Shown here: positions 18,003 to 23,332 of the stretch, piece by piece | Layout of the letters: each line of letters opens with the position of its first letter | How positions within the stretch are numbered: the stretch's first letter is position 1 | Source: JAYFQF01 sp034927285 | GTDB lineage: Bacteria; Bacillota; Peptococcia; DRI-13; UBA5745 | Direction: 5' to 3' | Assembly (NCBI GenBank): GCA_034927285.1 | Contig: JAYFQF010000022.1 | Coordinates: 1 to 23,332 of the forward strand | DNA: 23,332 bases | Notes under the pieces: generated by a model | Database searches by the model: none | Seen by the model: only the letters and a program-made list of their open reading frames with translations | What the model was told of the DNA's origin: nothing | Position numbers and translations under genes: made by a program

Positions 18003-18695
18003 TTAACCCAGTTTTAAGGGATTTAACCGGATGGCGGGGCCCATGGTGGCCGAAAGAGCCACGCTCTTGATGTACTGGCCCTTGGCACCGGCAGGTTTTG
18101 CCTTCAGCATGGTGTCGATCATCACCTTCAGGTTTTCCATCAGCTGCTCTTCGGTGAAAGAGGCCTTGCCGACGATAACATGAACGATACCGGTTTTCTC
18201 TACACGGTATTCAACCTTACCGGCTTTGATCTCCTTGATGGCCTTGGCCACATCCATGGTGACGGTACCCACCTTAGGGTTGGGCATCAGGCCTTTGGGG
18301 CCCAGCAATTTACCAAGCTTACCCACCAGACCCATCATATCGGGAGTGGCTACGGCTACGTCAAAGCCGAACCAGCCGCCCTGGATCTTCGTCACAATAT
18401 CTTCGGCGCCGACAAAATCGGCACCGGCCTCCTGGGCCTCCTGGACCTTGGGGCCTTTTGCAAAAACCAATACGGACCGGGATTTGCCGGTACCGTGAGG
18501 CAGTACAACCGCGCCTCTGACCTGCTGATCGGCATGCCGTGGATCAATTCCCAAGCGGAAAGCCAGATCAATGGTCTCGTCGAACTTGGCGTTGGCCAGT
18601 TCTTTTACCAGACGTACCGCGTCGGCGGTATCGTACAAAGTATCTTTTTCTACTTTCTTGACGGCGTCAAGATAGCGTTTGCCGTGCTTTGCCAT
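18003..18695 (-). CDS. rplA: 50S ribosomal protein L1
   Basis: L1 forms the mobile L1 stalk that handles E-site tRNA, and in many bacteria it represses the L11 operon. The 230-residue product is standard, starting MAKHGKRYLDAVKKVEKDTL, with the conserved GTGKSRSVLVFAKG and the PDMMGLVGKLGKLLGPKGLM signature. The start ATG lies 14 nt after the rplK stop with AGAGGAAG upstream, so it is co-translated with rplK. The L10 leader begins just past its stop. Confidence 0.98.
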   Translation of the reverse strand: MAKHGKRYLDAVKKVEKDTLYDTADAVRLVKELANAKFDETIDLAFRLGIDPRHADQQVRGAVVLPHGTGKSRSVLVFAKGPKVQEAQEAGADFVGAEDIVTKIQGGWFGFDVAVATPDMMGLVGKLGKLLGPKGLMPNPKVGTVTMDVAKAIKEIKAGKVEYRVEKTGIVHVIVGKASFTEEQLMENLKVMIDTMLKAKPAGAKGQYIKSVALSATMGPAIRLNPLKLG

Positions 18696-18709
18696 TTGAT
18701 CACTTCCTC

Positions 18710-19135
18710 TTAGTCCACAATTTCGATGCCCATGCTGCGGGCTGTACCTTCAACCATACGCATAGCTGCTTCCACAGACGCCGCGTTTAAGTCGGGCATC
18801 TTGGTCTCAGCGATTTCCTTGACTTTTTCCCGGCTGACTTTGGCAACCTTTTTGCGGTTGGGCTCGCCGGAAGCGGTCTCGATGCCGGCTGCTTTTTTCA
18901 GCAGAACCGCGGCAGGAGGGGTCTTACAAACAAAAGTAAAGGAACGGTCTGCATAAACCGTGATTTCCACAGGGATGATCAAGCCGGCCTGCTTGGCGGT
19001 TCTTTCGTTGAACTCCTTGCAGAACTGCATGATATTTACGCTGTGCTGACCCAAGGCAGGACCTACCGGGGGAGCCGGATTGGCTTTGCCTGCGGGGCAC
19101 TGCAATTTGATGAAACCTACTACTTTCTTAGCCAT
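18710..19135 (-). CDS. rplK: 50S ribosomal protein L11
   Basis: L11 binds 23S rRNA in the GTPase-associated centre and is needed for stringent-response activation by RelA. The 141-residue product has the proline-rich N-terminus (KLQCPAGKANPAPPVGPALG) and the RNA-binding C-terminal domain (MPDLNAASVEAAMRMVEGTARSMGIEI, read here as two blocks). The ATG is preceded by GAGGAGGTG. The gene has its own promoter (19168-19195) after a terminator that closes the rpmG-secE-nusG transcript. Confidence 0.98.
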   Translation of the reverse strand: MAKKVVGFIKLQCPAGKANPAPPVGPALGQHSVNIMQFCKEFNERTAKQAGLIIPVEITVYADRSFTFVCKTPPAAVLLKKAAGIETASGEPNRKKVAKVSREKVKEIAETKMPDLNAASVEAAMRMVEGTARSMGIEIVD

Positions 19136-19167
19136 GGTACTCTACACCTCCTCGAAATAAAGTGTGG

Positions 19168-19195
19168 TATATAACGAGCCGGTCCGTTCCGTCAA
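19168..19195 (-). promoter_or_regulatory. Predicted promoter of rplKA
   Basis: On the minus strand -35 TTGACG (19190-19195), a 16-bp spacer, and -10 TATATA (19168-19173). The -35 begins inside the T tract of the upstream terminator, so the two elements are fused end to end. Confidence 0.65.
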
Positions 19196-19223
19196 AAAAG
19201 AAAGCCGCAAAAAAGCAGCCTTC
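19194..19223 (-). terminator. Terminator between nusG and rplK
   Basis: On the minus strand a 9-bp stem GAAGGCTGC / GCGGCTTTC (two wobble pairs) with a TTTTTT loop is followed by TTTTTT. It lies between the L1-site-like leader and the rplK promoter. Confidence 0.75.
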
Positions 19224-19306
19224 CGACGGCGCCTGGGGCTTTCCGCCCCTTTAGCTCTCCCACCCGAAAGGGATATGTCCTCAAGAAGAAACGCCGCTAT
19301 AATCAG
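19224..19306 (-). promoter_or_regulatory. Possible L1-binding leader upstream of rplKA
   Basis: The minus strand carries CCCTTT-CGGGTGGGAGAGCT-AAAGGG (stem arms 19267-19272 and 19247-19252). The loop resembles the GGTGGGAG element of the 23S rRNA L1-binding site. A second stem GGGGC/GCCCC (19235-19249) shares three G residues with the first, so the two are mutually exclusive. Autogenous control by L1 is known in other bacteria; its use here is inferred. Confidence 0.45.
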
Positions 19307-19834
19307 CTATTCGATCTTTTGGACCTGGCCGAAATCCAGCTCGACCATGGTTTCCCGGCCAAACATGCTGGCCATGACTTTAACCTTGCCTTTATCCGCA
19401 TTGATGTCCTGAACGGAGGCGTCAAGGCCCTGAAAAGGCCCGGCAATGATCCGCACCCATTCCCCCAATTCGAAATCGACTTTAGGCGTAGCATCTTCCA
19501 GACCCATATAGCGCAGGATCTGGGCCGCCTCCTCGTCTTTAAGGGGCACAGGCTTATTTCCCGCGCCCACAAAGCCGGTAACACCGGGGGTATTGCGCAC
19601 CACATACCAGGTTTCGTCGGTCATCATCATTTCCACCAGGACGTAACCGGGAAACATTTTTTTATGATTGATTTTGCGTTGGCCGTCCTTGAACTCGACT
19701 TCGTCCTCCATGGGGACCATGATCCTGAAGATCTTGTCCATAACATTCATGGATTCCATACGTTTTTCAAGATTAGCCTTCACCTTATTTTCATAACCTG
19801 AATAGGTATGGATAACATACCAGTTTATCTCCAT
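19307..19834 (-). CDS. nusG: Transcription termination/antitermination factor NusG
   Basis: NusG binds RNA polymerase, modulates pausing and couples transcription to translation. The 175-residue product has the NGN domain (NWYVIHTYSGYENKVKANLE at the N-terminus) and the C-terminal KOW domain (GEWVRIIAGPFQGLDASVQD). The start is ATG at 19832-19834 with a weak purine-rich site; it begins 11 nt after secE, so translational coupling is likely. It is followed by an L1-site-like leader and a terminator. Confidence 0.97.
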   Translation of the reverse strand: MEINWYVIHTYSGYENKVKANLEKRMESMNVMDKIFRIMVPMEDEVEFKDGQRKINHKKMFPGYVLVEMMMTDETWYVVRNTPGVTGFVGAGNKPVPLKDEEAAQILRYMGLEDATPKVDFELGEWVRIIAGPFQGLDASVQDINADKGKVKVMASMFGRETMVELDFGQVQKIE

Positions 19835-19845
19835 CTCTATCCCGC

Positions 19846-20061
19846 CTATTTAATAATCAGGCCCATGATTGCGCCAATGCCCAAATCCAACAGCCAGATA
19901 ACCAGAGCCAAAACCAGGCTGACGCCGATGACCACGGCAGTGTACACCGCAAGATCGCGTTTGCCGGGAAAGACCACCTTTTTCATTTCCTGGACTATAC
20001 TGCGAAAATACCGTTTGGTTTTTTCGATCAACCCGGGCTTTTCACTCTTCGCTACTGCCAT
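19846..20061 (-). CDS. secE: Preprotein translocase subunit SecE
   Basis: SecE clamps the SecY channel in the membrane. The 71-residue product is the short single-span form usual in Gram-positive lineages. It has a basic amphipathic region (KTKRYFRSIVQEMKKVVFPG) and one transmembrane helix at about 38-68. GAGGTGG lies 4-5 nt before the ATG. A near-copy of this ribosome binding site, with ATA in place of ATG, occurs about 33 nt upstream (20094-20110). The gene lies between rpmG and nusG as in most bacteria. Confidence 0.95.
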   Translation of the reverse strand: MAVAKSEKPGLIEKTKRYFRSIVQEMKKVVFPGKRDLAVYTAVVIGVSLVLALVIWLLDLGIGAIMGLIIK

Positions 20062-20110
20062 TTTTCCACCTCGATTATTTCTCCAACTCGAGTATTTTTC
20101 ACCTCGATTA
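20060..20110 (-). repeat. Duplicated ribosome binding site upstream of secE
   Basis: The 17-18-nt element TAATCGAGGTG(G)AAAAAT occurs at 20060-20077, where it leads into the secE ATG, and again at 20094-20110, where ATA follows. The copies differ by one inserted G. Beyond the second copy lies a GCCGGCGCGCCGGC palindrome (20125-20138). Confidence 0.6.
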
Positions 20111-20141
20111 CCGATACCGAAAGCGCCGGCGCGCCGGCAAA

Positions 20142-20291
20142 CTACTTGGTTTCTTTATGGACCGTATGCGTCTTGCAGAAAGGACAATATTTTTTCATCT
20201 CAATCCGGTCCGGGTTGGTTTTTTTATTTTTGCTTGTGGCGTAATTGCGTTGTTTGCAATCTGTACAAGCTAAAATGATATTTACCCGCAT
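20142..20291 (-). CDS. rpmG: 50S ribosomal protein L33
   Basis: L33 is a small 50S protein near the E site. The 49-residue product MRVNIILACTDCKQRNYATS ... KYCPFCKTHTVHKETK keeps the four cysteines (CTDC and CPFC) of the zinc-binding form. GGAGGTG lies about 8 nt before the ATG. It heads the rpmG-secE-nusG operon under a consensus promoter. In many Firmicutes tuf or a tRNA gene precedes it; here an xdhC-type gene does. Confidence 0.97.
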   Translation of the reverse strand: MRVNIILACTDCKQRNYATSKNKKTNPDRIEMKKYCPFCKTHTVHKETK

Positions 20292-20356
20292 TGCCTACAC
20301 CTCCAAAAACTGACAAATAAGTCATACTGAGCGGAATTATATCCATAACATAGTAG

Positions 20357-20385
20357 ACTCTATCACATGAAAAAAAACCTGTCAA
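20357..20385 (-). promoter_or_regulatory. Predicted promoter of rpmG-secE-nusG
   Basis: On the minus strand a perfect -35 TTGACA (20380-20385), a 17-bp spacer with a T8 run, and -10 TAGAGT (20357-20362). A small palindrome AAGGATTTATCCTT (20384-20397) overlaps the -35. The leader is about 60 nt. Confidence 0.8.
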
Positions 20386-20416
20386 GGATAAATCCTTTGA
20401 TTTTTTCCTTTTCCCT

Positions 20417-21469
20417 TTAAACCGGGCAAACTCTCTGCTTTTCTCCGCCCCGCCTTTGGCTGCGCAGCTGGATGATTTCGGCGGCGATGCAGACGGCGAT
20501 CTCCACGGGCGTCTCGGCCCCGATCGGCAGCCCTACCGGAGAACGGACCTTGTCGATTTTCTCCTGGCTGATCCCTTCGGCCAGCAGTTGGCCGTAGACC
20601 ATCTCCCTTTTGCGCCGGCTGCCGATCATGCCCACATAAGCCGGCTCGGTTTCCGCTTCCAGGGCCCACTTCAGCCATTGGCGGTCCAAAATGTGCCCCC
20701 GGGTAACGATCAGGATCCAGGTATCCCCGTCGGGAGCCAGCTCCGCCGGCAGTTCCTCGGGTTTCAAGGCGGCCACGGTGGCCATACCGGGAAAGCGCTC
20801 CTGACCCAAAAATTCCCGGCGGTCATCCACCACCGTCACCTCAAAGCCGATACGCCGGCAAAGCTCGGCGGTTTCCAGCCCCACATGGCCGGCGCCAAAA
20901 ATCAGCAGGCGGCCGTTAGGTACCAAAGGCCTGACGCAAATCTCCAGCCCTTCTTCCCGCTGGCTGTGCATGGAGGAGCCTACGGCGTCCAGGATCAGCT
21001 TTTCCTGCCGGGAGGTAAGGTTTTGGCCGCAGGTCAGGTTTTTTTCTTCATCCACAAAAGCATGGCGGAATTCCCCGTCCTCCAAAAGGGTAACCAGCCA
21101 GCAGCACTGCCGGCGCTCCGCCACTGCCCGGCAGGTTTTTTCCAGGACTTCGGCATCCTGAGAAGTAAAAGGGGTGATCAGCACCGTGCCCTGGCCGCCG
21201 CAGATCATAGGTGAACGGACCACGTCGCCGCCGCTCATATCAAAGGAATACAGATCCCCCCGGCCTTCCTTAATCAGCCGGACGGCCTGAAGCGCAGCCT
21301 GGTTTTCCATTCCGCCGCCGCCGATGGTATCCATGATCCTGCCGTCGGCCAAAACCAGCATCCGCGCCCCCTTGCCCCGGGGAGTGGAGCCTCTCTGCCG
21401 GACGATTTCCGCCATGGAAAAGGCTTGGTTTTCGTTTAATAAGCCCAAAGCCTTTTCATAGATATTCAT
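20417..21469 (-). CDS. XdhC/CoxI-family protein (molybdoenzyme maturation)
   Basis: XdhC-family proteins bind molybdenum cofactor and help sulfurate and insert it into xanthine dehydrogenase-type hydroxylases. The 350-residue product has an N-terminal XdhC_CoxI domain (RGSTPRGKGARMLV at 27-40, GGGGME at 50-55, MICGGQG at 89-95). It also has a C-terminal Rossmann-type domain (FGAGHVG at 191-197, MIGSRRKRE at 281-289, RSPVGLPIGAETPVEIA). I chose ATG at 21467-21469 with AAGGAG upstream; the longer frame adds eight unrelated residues. No molybdoenzyme genes are in the window, so its client is unknown. It lies between an Fe-S protein gene and the rpmG promoter, an unusual place. Confidence 0.88.
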   Translation of the reverse strand: MNIYEKALGLLNENQAFSMAEIVRQRGSTPRGKGARMLVLADGRIMDTIGGGGMENQAALQAVRLIKEGRGDLYSFDMSGGDVVRSPMICGGQGTVLITPFTSQDAEVLEKTCRAVAERRQCCWLVTLLEDGEFRHAFVDEEKNLTCGQNLTSRQEKLILDAVGSSMHSQREEGLEICVRPLVPNGRLLIFGAGHVGLETAELCRRIGFEVTVVDDRREFLGQERFPGMATVAALKPEELPAELAPDGDTWILIVTRGHILDRQWLKWALEAETEPAYVGMIGSRRKREMVYGQLLAEGISQEKIDKVRSPVGLPIGAETPVEIAVCIAAEIIQLRSQRRGGEKQRVCPV

Positions 21470-21526
21470 CCCATCGCTCCTTATCCATCGCAAAGCGGTT
21501 TTCGCTTTGTAAATATATTTATTGTT

Positions 21527-21555
21527 ATTATAGACGAAATTTTTCAGAGATAAAA
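21527..21555 (-). promoter_or_regulatory. Possible promoter of the xdhC-type gene
   Basis: On the minus strand a consensus -10 TATAAT (21527-21532) lies 17 bp after a weak -35-like TTTTAT (21550-21555). The surrounding 144-nt gap is A+T-rich and contains no other feature I can support. Confidence 0.45.
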
Positions 21556-21613
21556 GGGGCGCCGGAAAATTCGTTCGTCCCTATTGATTTTTCTTTTTCT
21601 TTTCTTATATTAA

Positions 21614-23101
21614 TTACGGCAGTTTTTCCCCGGGGGGCGCCTGGATCTTTTTCTCCCGGTCCTTTTTGCCCTGGCGGGCCAACAGCCTGTCCAGATATAC
21701 GGATTTGAACTGCCGGCTGGCCATTGCCTGCTTCAGAGGAGGAAGCTTCAGGATCACGCCGAACACCGCCGCCATGGCCCGATGGTTGGCAAAGGCCTGC
21801 TGATCAAAAATCAGGTTTTGTAAGGTTCCTTTTTCGATGGCCTGCAGCACAAAACGGTGGGTACTGTTTACCGGCGTAACCACCTGAATAGGCCGCCGTT
21901 TCAAAACGATGGCTTTTGTGGGACAGTTCCGGGCGCAGACGCCGCAGCCCAGACAGATTTCCTTGTCGATCCGGGGCAGTTTTTTTTGCCGCTTTCCCAT
22001 TTGCCGGTTTTCAGCCGCCTCGGGGGTTCCGGATGTTTCCTGGTTTTCAGCCGGATTGCGATTTCCGTACGTCTCGCCGGTTCCTGCCTCCCGGCGGGTT
22101 CCGGATACCTGGTGGTTTCCGGCCGGGCCCGCCCCCGGGGCTCCCCCGGCTTCGCCGTCTTCCTCCAGGCTTACTGCCAGGATGGGACAGACCTTGACGC
22201 ACTTGCCGCAGGACACGCATCTGTCCAGGTCCACTTCCGGCAGATAATTGGTGGTGGCCACCGGCTGCATGGGGGAAAAACGCCTGGCCGCCTGCAAAGC
22301 CTCGCAGCAGCAGCCGCAGCAATTACAGATAAAAGCGGGGTTTTGCCGGACATTTTCGCCGATCTGGACCAGATTTGCGGCATAGGAGCGTTCCAGCACT
22401 TCCCTGGCCTCGATTTTGTCGATGAGACGGGCATGTGCTCCGTTTTCCGCCAAAGACCGGGCCACATTGCCCAGGGTCAGGCAAACGTCCAAAGGCGCGC
22501 CGATCTCACAGGGCCGGTCATTATGCAGAGCCTTGTGCCGGCAATAGCAAAGGCCCAGACCGATATGCTCCGCCTCCTCCAGGATATAGCCGGCCCGTTC
22601 ATAATCCAGGATATGCAGGGCGTTTTCGCCGGTCAGCACCGGCTCCTGGACATAAACCCGCCCCAGCTTGGTCTCCGTGGCATAAAAAAGGTCTTTGACA
22701 AAATCCTCTTCCACGTTCATGTATTGATCGTAAAGCTGGCTTAAATATTTCTGATCCAGATCCCCCCGGACCCGCATCAGGGCAAATTCGAAAAAACCGG
22801 CCATGGGCGGCGGCATAACAAACTGTCGCTCCCCGCCATGGAGAGAATCCACCAGCAGAGCCTTTTCACAAAGCCGATCCAGCCGTTTTTCCGCCTCCAA
22901 CAGGCTCACCTGCCAGACCTTTGCCGCTTTTTTCGCGGTAAAGGGCCTTATCGGCAAAAGGGAGATCAGGCCGGCTTCCTCTTCCGTGTAGAGCACCCGC
23001 AGAATCTCATAAAGCGCAGCCGTAGGCGGAGCCCCTTGAGTAAACCGGTTGATGCGTTCCTCCAGATTTTTATAGGCATCTTTCGTGGTCAGGTGTCCGA
23101 T
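21614..23101 (-). CDS. Dicluster 4Fe-4S protein of unknown function; apparent ATC start
   Basis: This is a cytoplasmic iron-sulfur protein of about 495 residues, likely an electron carrier or redox sensor; I cannot name its partner. It has an N-terminal winged-helix-like region, a Cys-rich stretch (LCYCRH near 184-189; CNCCGCCC at 259-266), and two ferredoxin clusters (CVSCGKCVKVCP from 295; CLGCGVCARNCP from 383). A low-complexity Gly/Glu/Asn linker of about 70 residues separates the clusters. Homologues as I recall begin MGHLTTKD. Here the matching codon at 23099-23101 is ATC (IGHLTTKDAY), placed 8 nt after GGAGG, and no ATG, GTG or TTG occurs in frame until GTG at 22994-22996. So either ATC is used, the start is mutated, or the base is wrong. 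Confidence 0.75.
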   Translation of the reverse strand: MGHLTTKDAYKNLEERINRFTQGAPPTAALYEILRVLYTEEEAGLISLLPIRPFTAKKAAKVWQVSLLEAEKRLDRLCEKALLVDSLHGGERQFVMPPPMAGFFEFALMRVRGDLDQKYLSQLYDQYMNVEEDFVKDLFYATETKLGRVYVQEPVLTGENALHILDYERAGYILEEAEHIGLGLCYCRHKALHNDRPCEIGAPLDVCLTLGNVARSLAENGAHARLIDKIEAREVLERSYAANLVQIGENVRQNPAFICNCCGCCCEALQAARRFSPMQPVATTNYLPEVDLDRCVSCGKCVKVCPILAVSLEEDGEAGGAPGAGPAGNHQVSGTRREAGTGETYGNRNPAENQETSGTPEAAENRQMGKRQKKLPRIDKEICLGCGVCARNCPTKAIVLKRRPIQVVTPVNSTHRFVLQAIEKGTLQNLIFDQQAFANHRAMAAVFGVILKLPPLKQAMASRQFKSVYLDRLLARQGKKDREKKIQAPPGEKLP

Positions 23102-23127
23102 TTTTCTCCCCTCCTTTTATAATGAAG

Positions 23128-23173
23128 AAAAAGGAGGGGCGCCTTCGGTGCTTTGCCGAAAGCCTTCCCCCCC
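23128..23173 (-). terminator. Terminator downstream of tuf
   Basis: On the minus strand a long imperfect GC-rich stem, with inner arms CTTTCGG / CCGAAGG and outer G-run / CCCCTCC arms around a 7-nt loop, is followed by TTTTT. It begins about 20 nt after the tuf stop and separates tuf from the Fe-S gene. Confidence 0.75.
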
Positions 23174-23193
23174 TTTGCTAACTAACGATCCAC

Positions 23194-23332
23194 TTAGGCG
23201 TCGATCTCGGATACCACGCCGGAGCCTACCGTACGGCCGCCCTCGCGGATAGCGAAACGCAGACCCTTTTCAATGGCGATGGGCGTGATCAGCTCGATGG
23301 TCATTTTCACGTTGTCCCCAGGCATGCACATT
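23194..23332 (-). CDS. tuf: Elongation factor Tu, C-terminal fragment (cut by window edge)
   Basis: The last 45 codons of EF-Tu are present, from MCMPGDNVKM through IEKGLRFAIREGGRTVGSGV to VSEIDA and TAA. This is the domain III end that contacts aminoacyl-tRNA. It is the second tuf gene at the edge of the window; the other (1-123) lies downstream of fusA. Two tuf copies flanking the rpoBC-str region are known in several lineages. A terminator follows directly. Confidence 0.96.
   Translation of the reverse strand, partial: MCMPGDNVKMTIELITPIAIEKGLRFAIREGGRTVGSGVVSEIDA

Noticed and set aside
20062..20416. tRNA gene near rpmG/secE, as found in many bacteria
   Set aside because: I looked for cloverleaf arms and the GGTTCGAATCC-type T-arm on both strands and found none.

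Overview
The window is a bacterial chromosome segment of moderate to high G+C. Its protein sequences and strong AAGGAGG-type ribosome binding sites suggest a Firmicute, probably an anaerobe of the Negativicutes or Clostridia; I cannot name the genus. Almost every gene is on the minus strand, so transcription runs from high to low coordinates. The backbone is the secE-nusG / rplKAJL / rpoBC / str cluster. In transcription order it reads: tuf 3' end (23332-23194), an Fe-S protein and an XdhC-family protein (23101-20417), rpmG-secE-nusG (20291-19307), rplK-rplA (19135-18003), rplJ-rplL (17794-16775), rpoB-rpoC (10596-3574), rpsL-rpsG-fusA (3421-195) and the 5' end of another tuf gene (123-1).

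Two non-ribosomal blocks break this normally tight cluster. Block 1 (about 10.6-16.7 kb) separates rplL from rpoB. It holds a truncated NCS1 cytosine/purine permease, a Tyt1-like Na+-coupled amino-acid symporter, a FadR/FCD-type GntR regulator, a plus-strand tyrosine phenol-lyase, and a small unrecognised protein gene. Block 2 (about 20.4-23.1 kb) separates tuf from rpmG. It holds an XdhC-type molybdoenzyme maturation protein and a dicluster 4Fe-4S protein whose natural start position carries ATC.

Block 1 looks like a tyrosine-catabolic unit. The symporter would import tyrosine and the lyase would split it to phenol, pyruvate and ammonia. The GntR gene has its own promoter and terminator. The lyase and symporter promoters (both TTGACT, 17-bp spacer, TATGMT) carry the same 12-base word plus a TGCGTTAYGC half-palindrome just downstream of -10, so one regulator probably controls both.

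The ribosomal genes show readable regulation. There is an L10-type leader with an attenuator before rplJ, an L1-site-like leader plus terminator and promoter before rplK, a terminator hairpin between rpsG and fusA, consensus TTGACA promoters before rpsL, rpoB and rpmG, and a structured leader of about 310 nt before rpoB. Other notable points are Arg at S12 position 88 (the K88R streptomycin-resistance position), a MerR-type 19-bp-spacer promoter in front of the truncated permease, TTG starts on fusA and rplJ, and a 27-bp palindrome over the promoter of the small unknown gene. I saw no tRNA, rRNA, CRISPR array, transposase or integrase.
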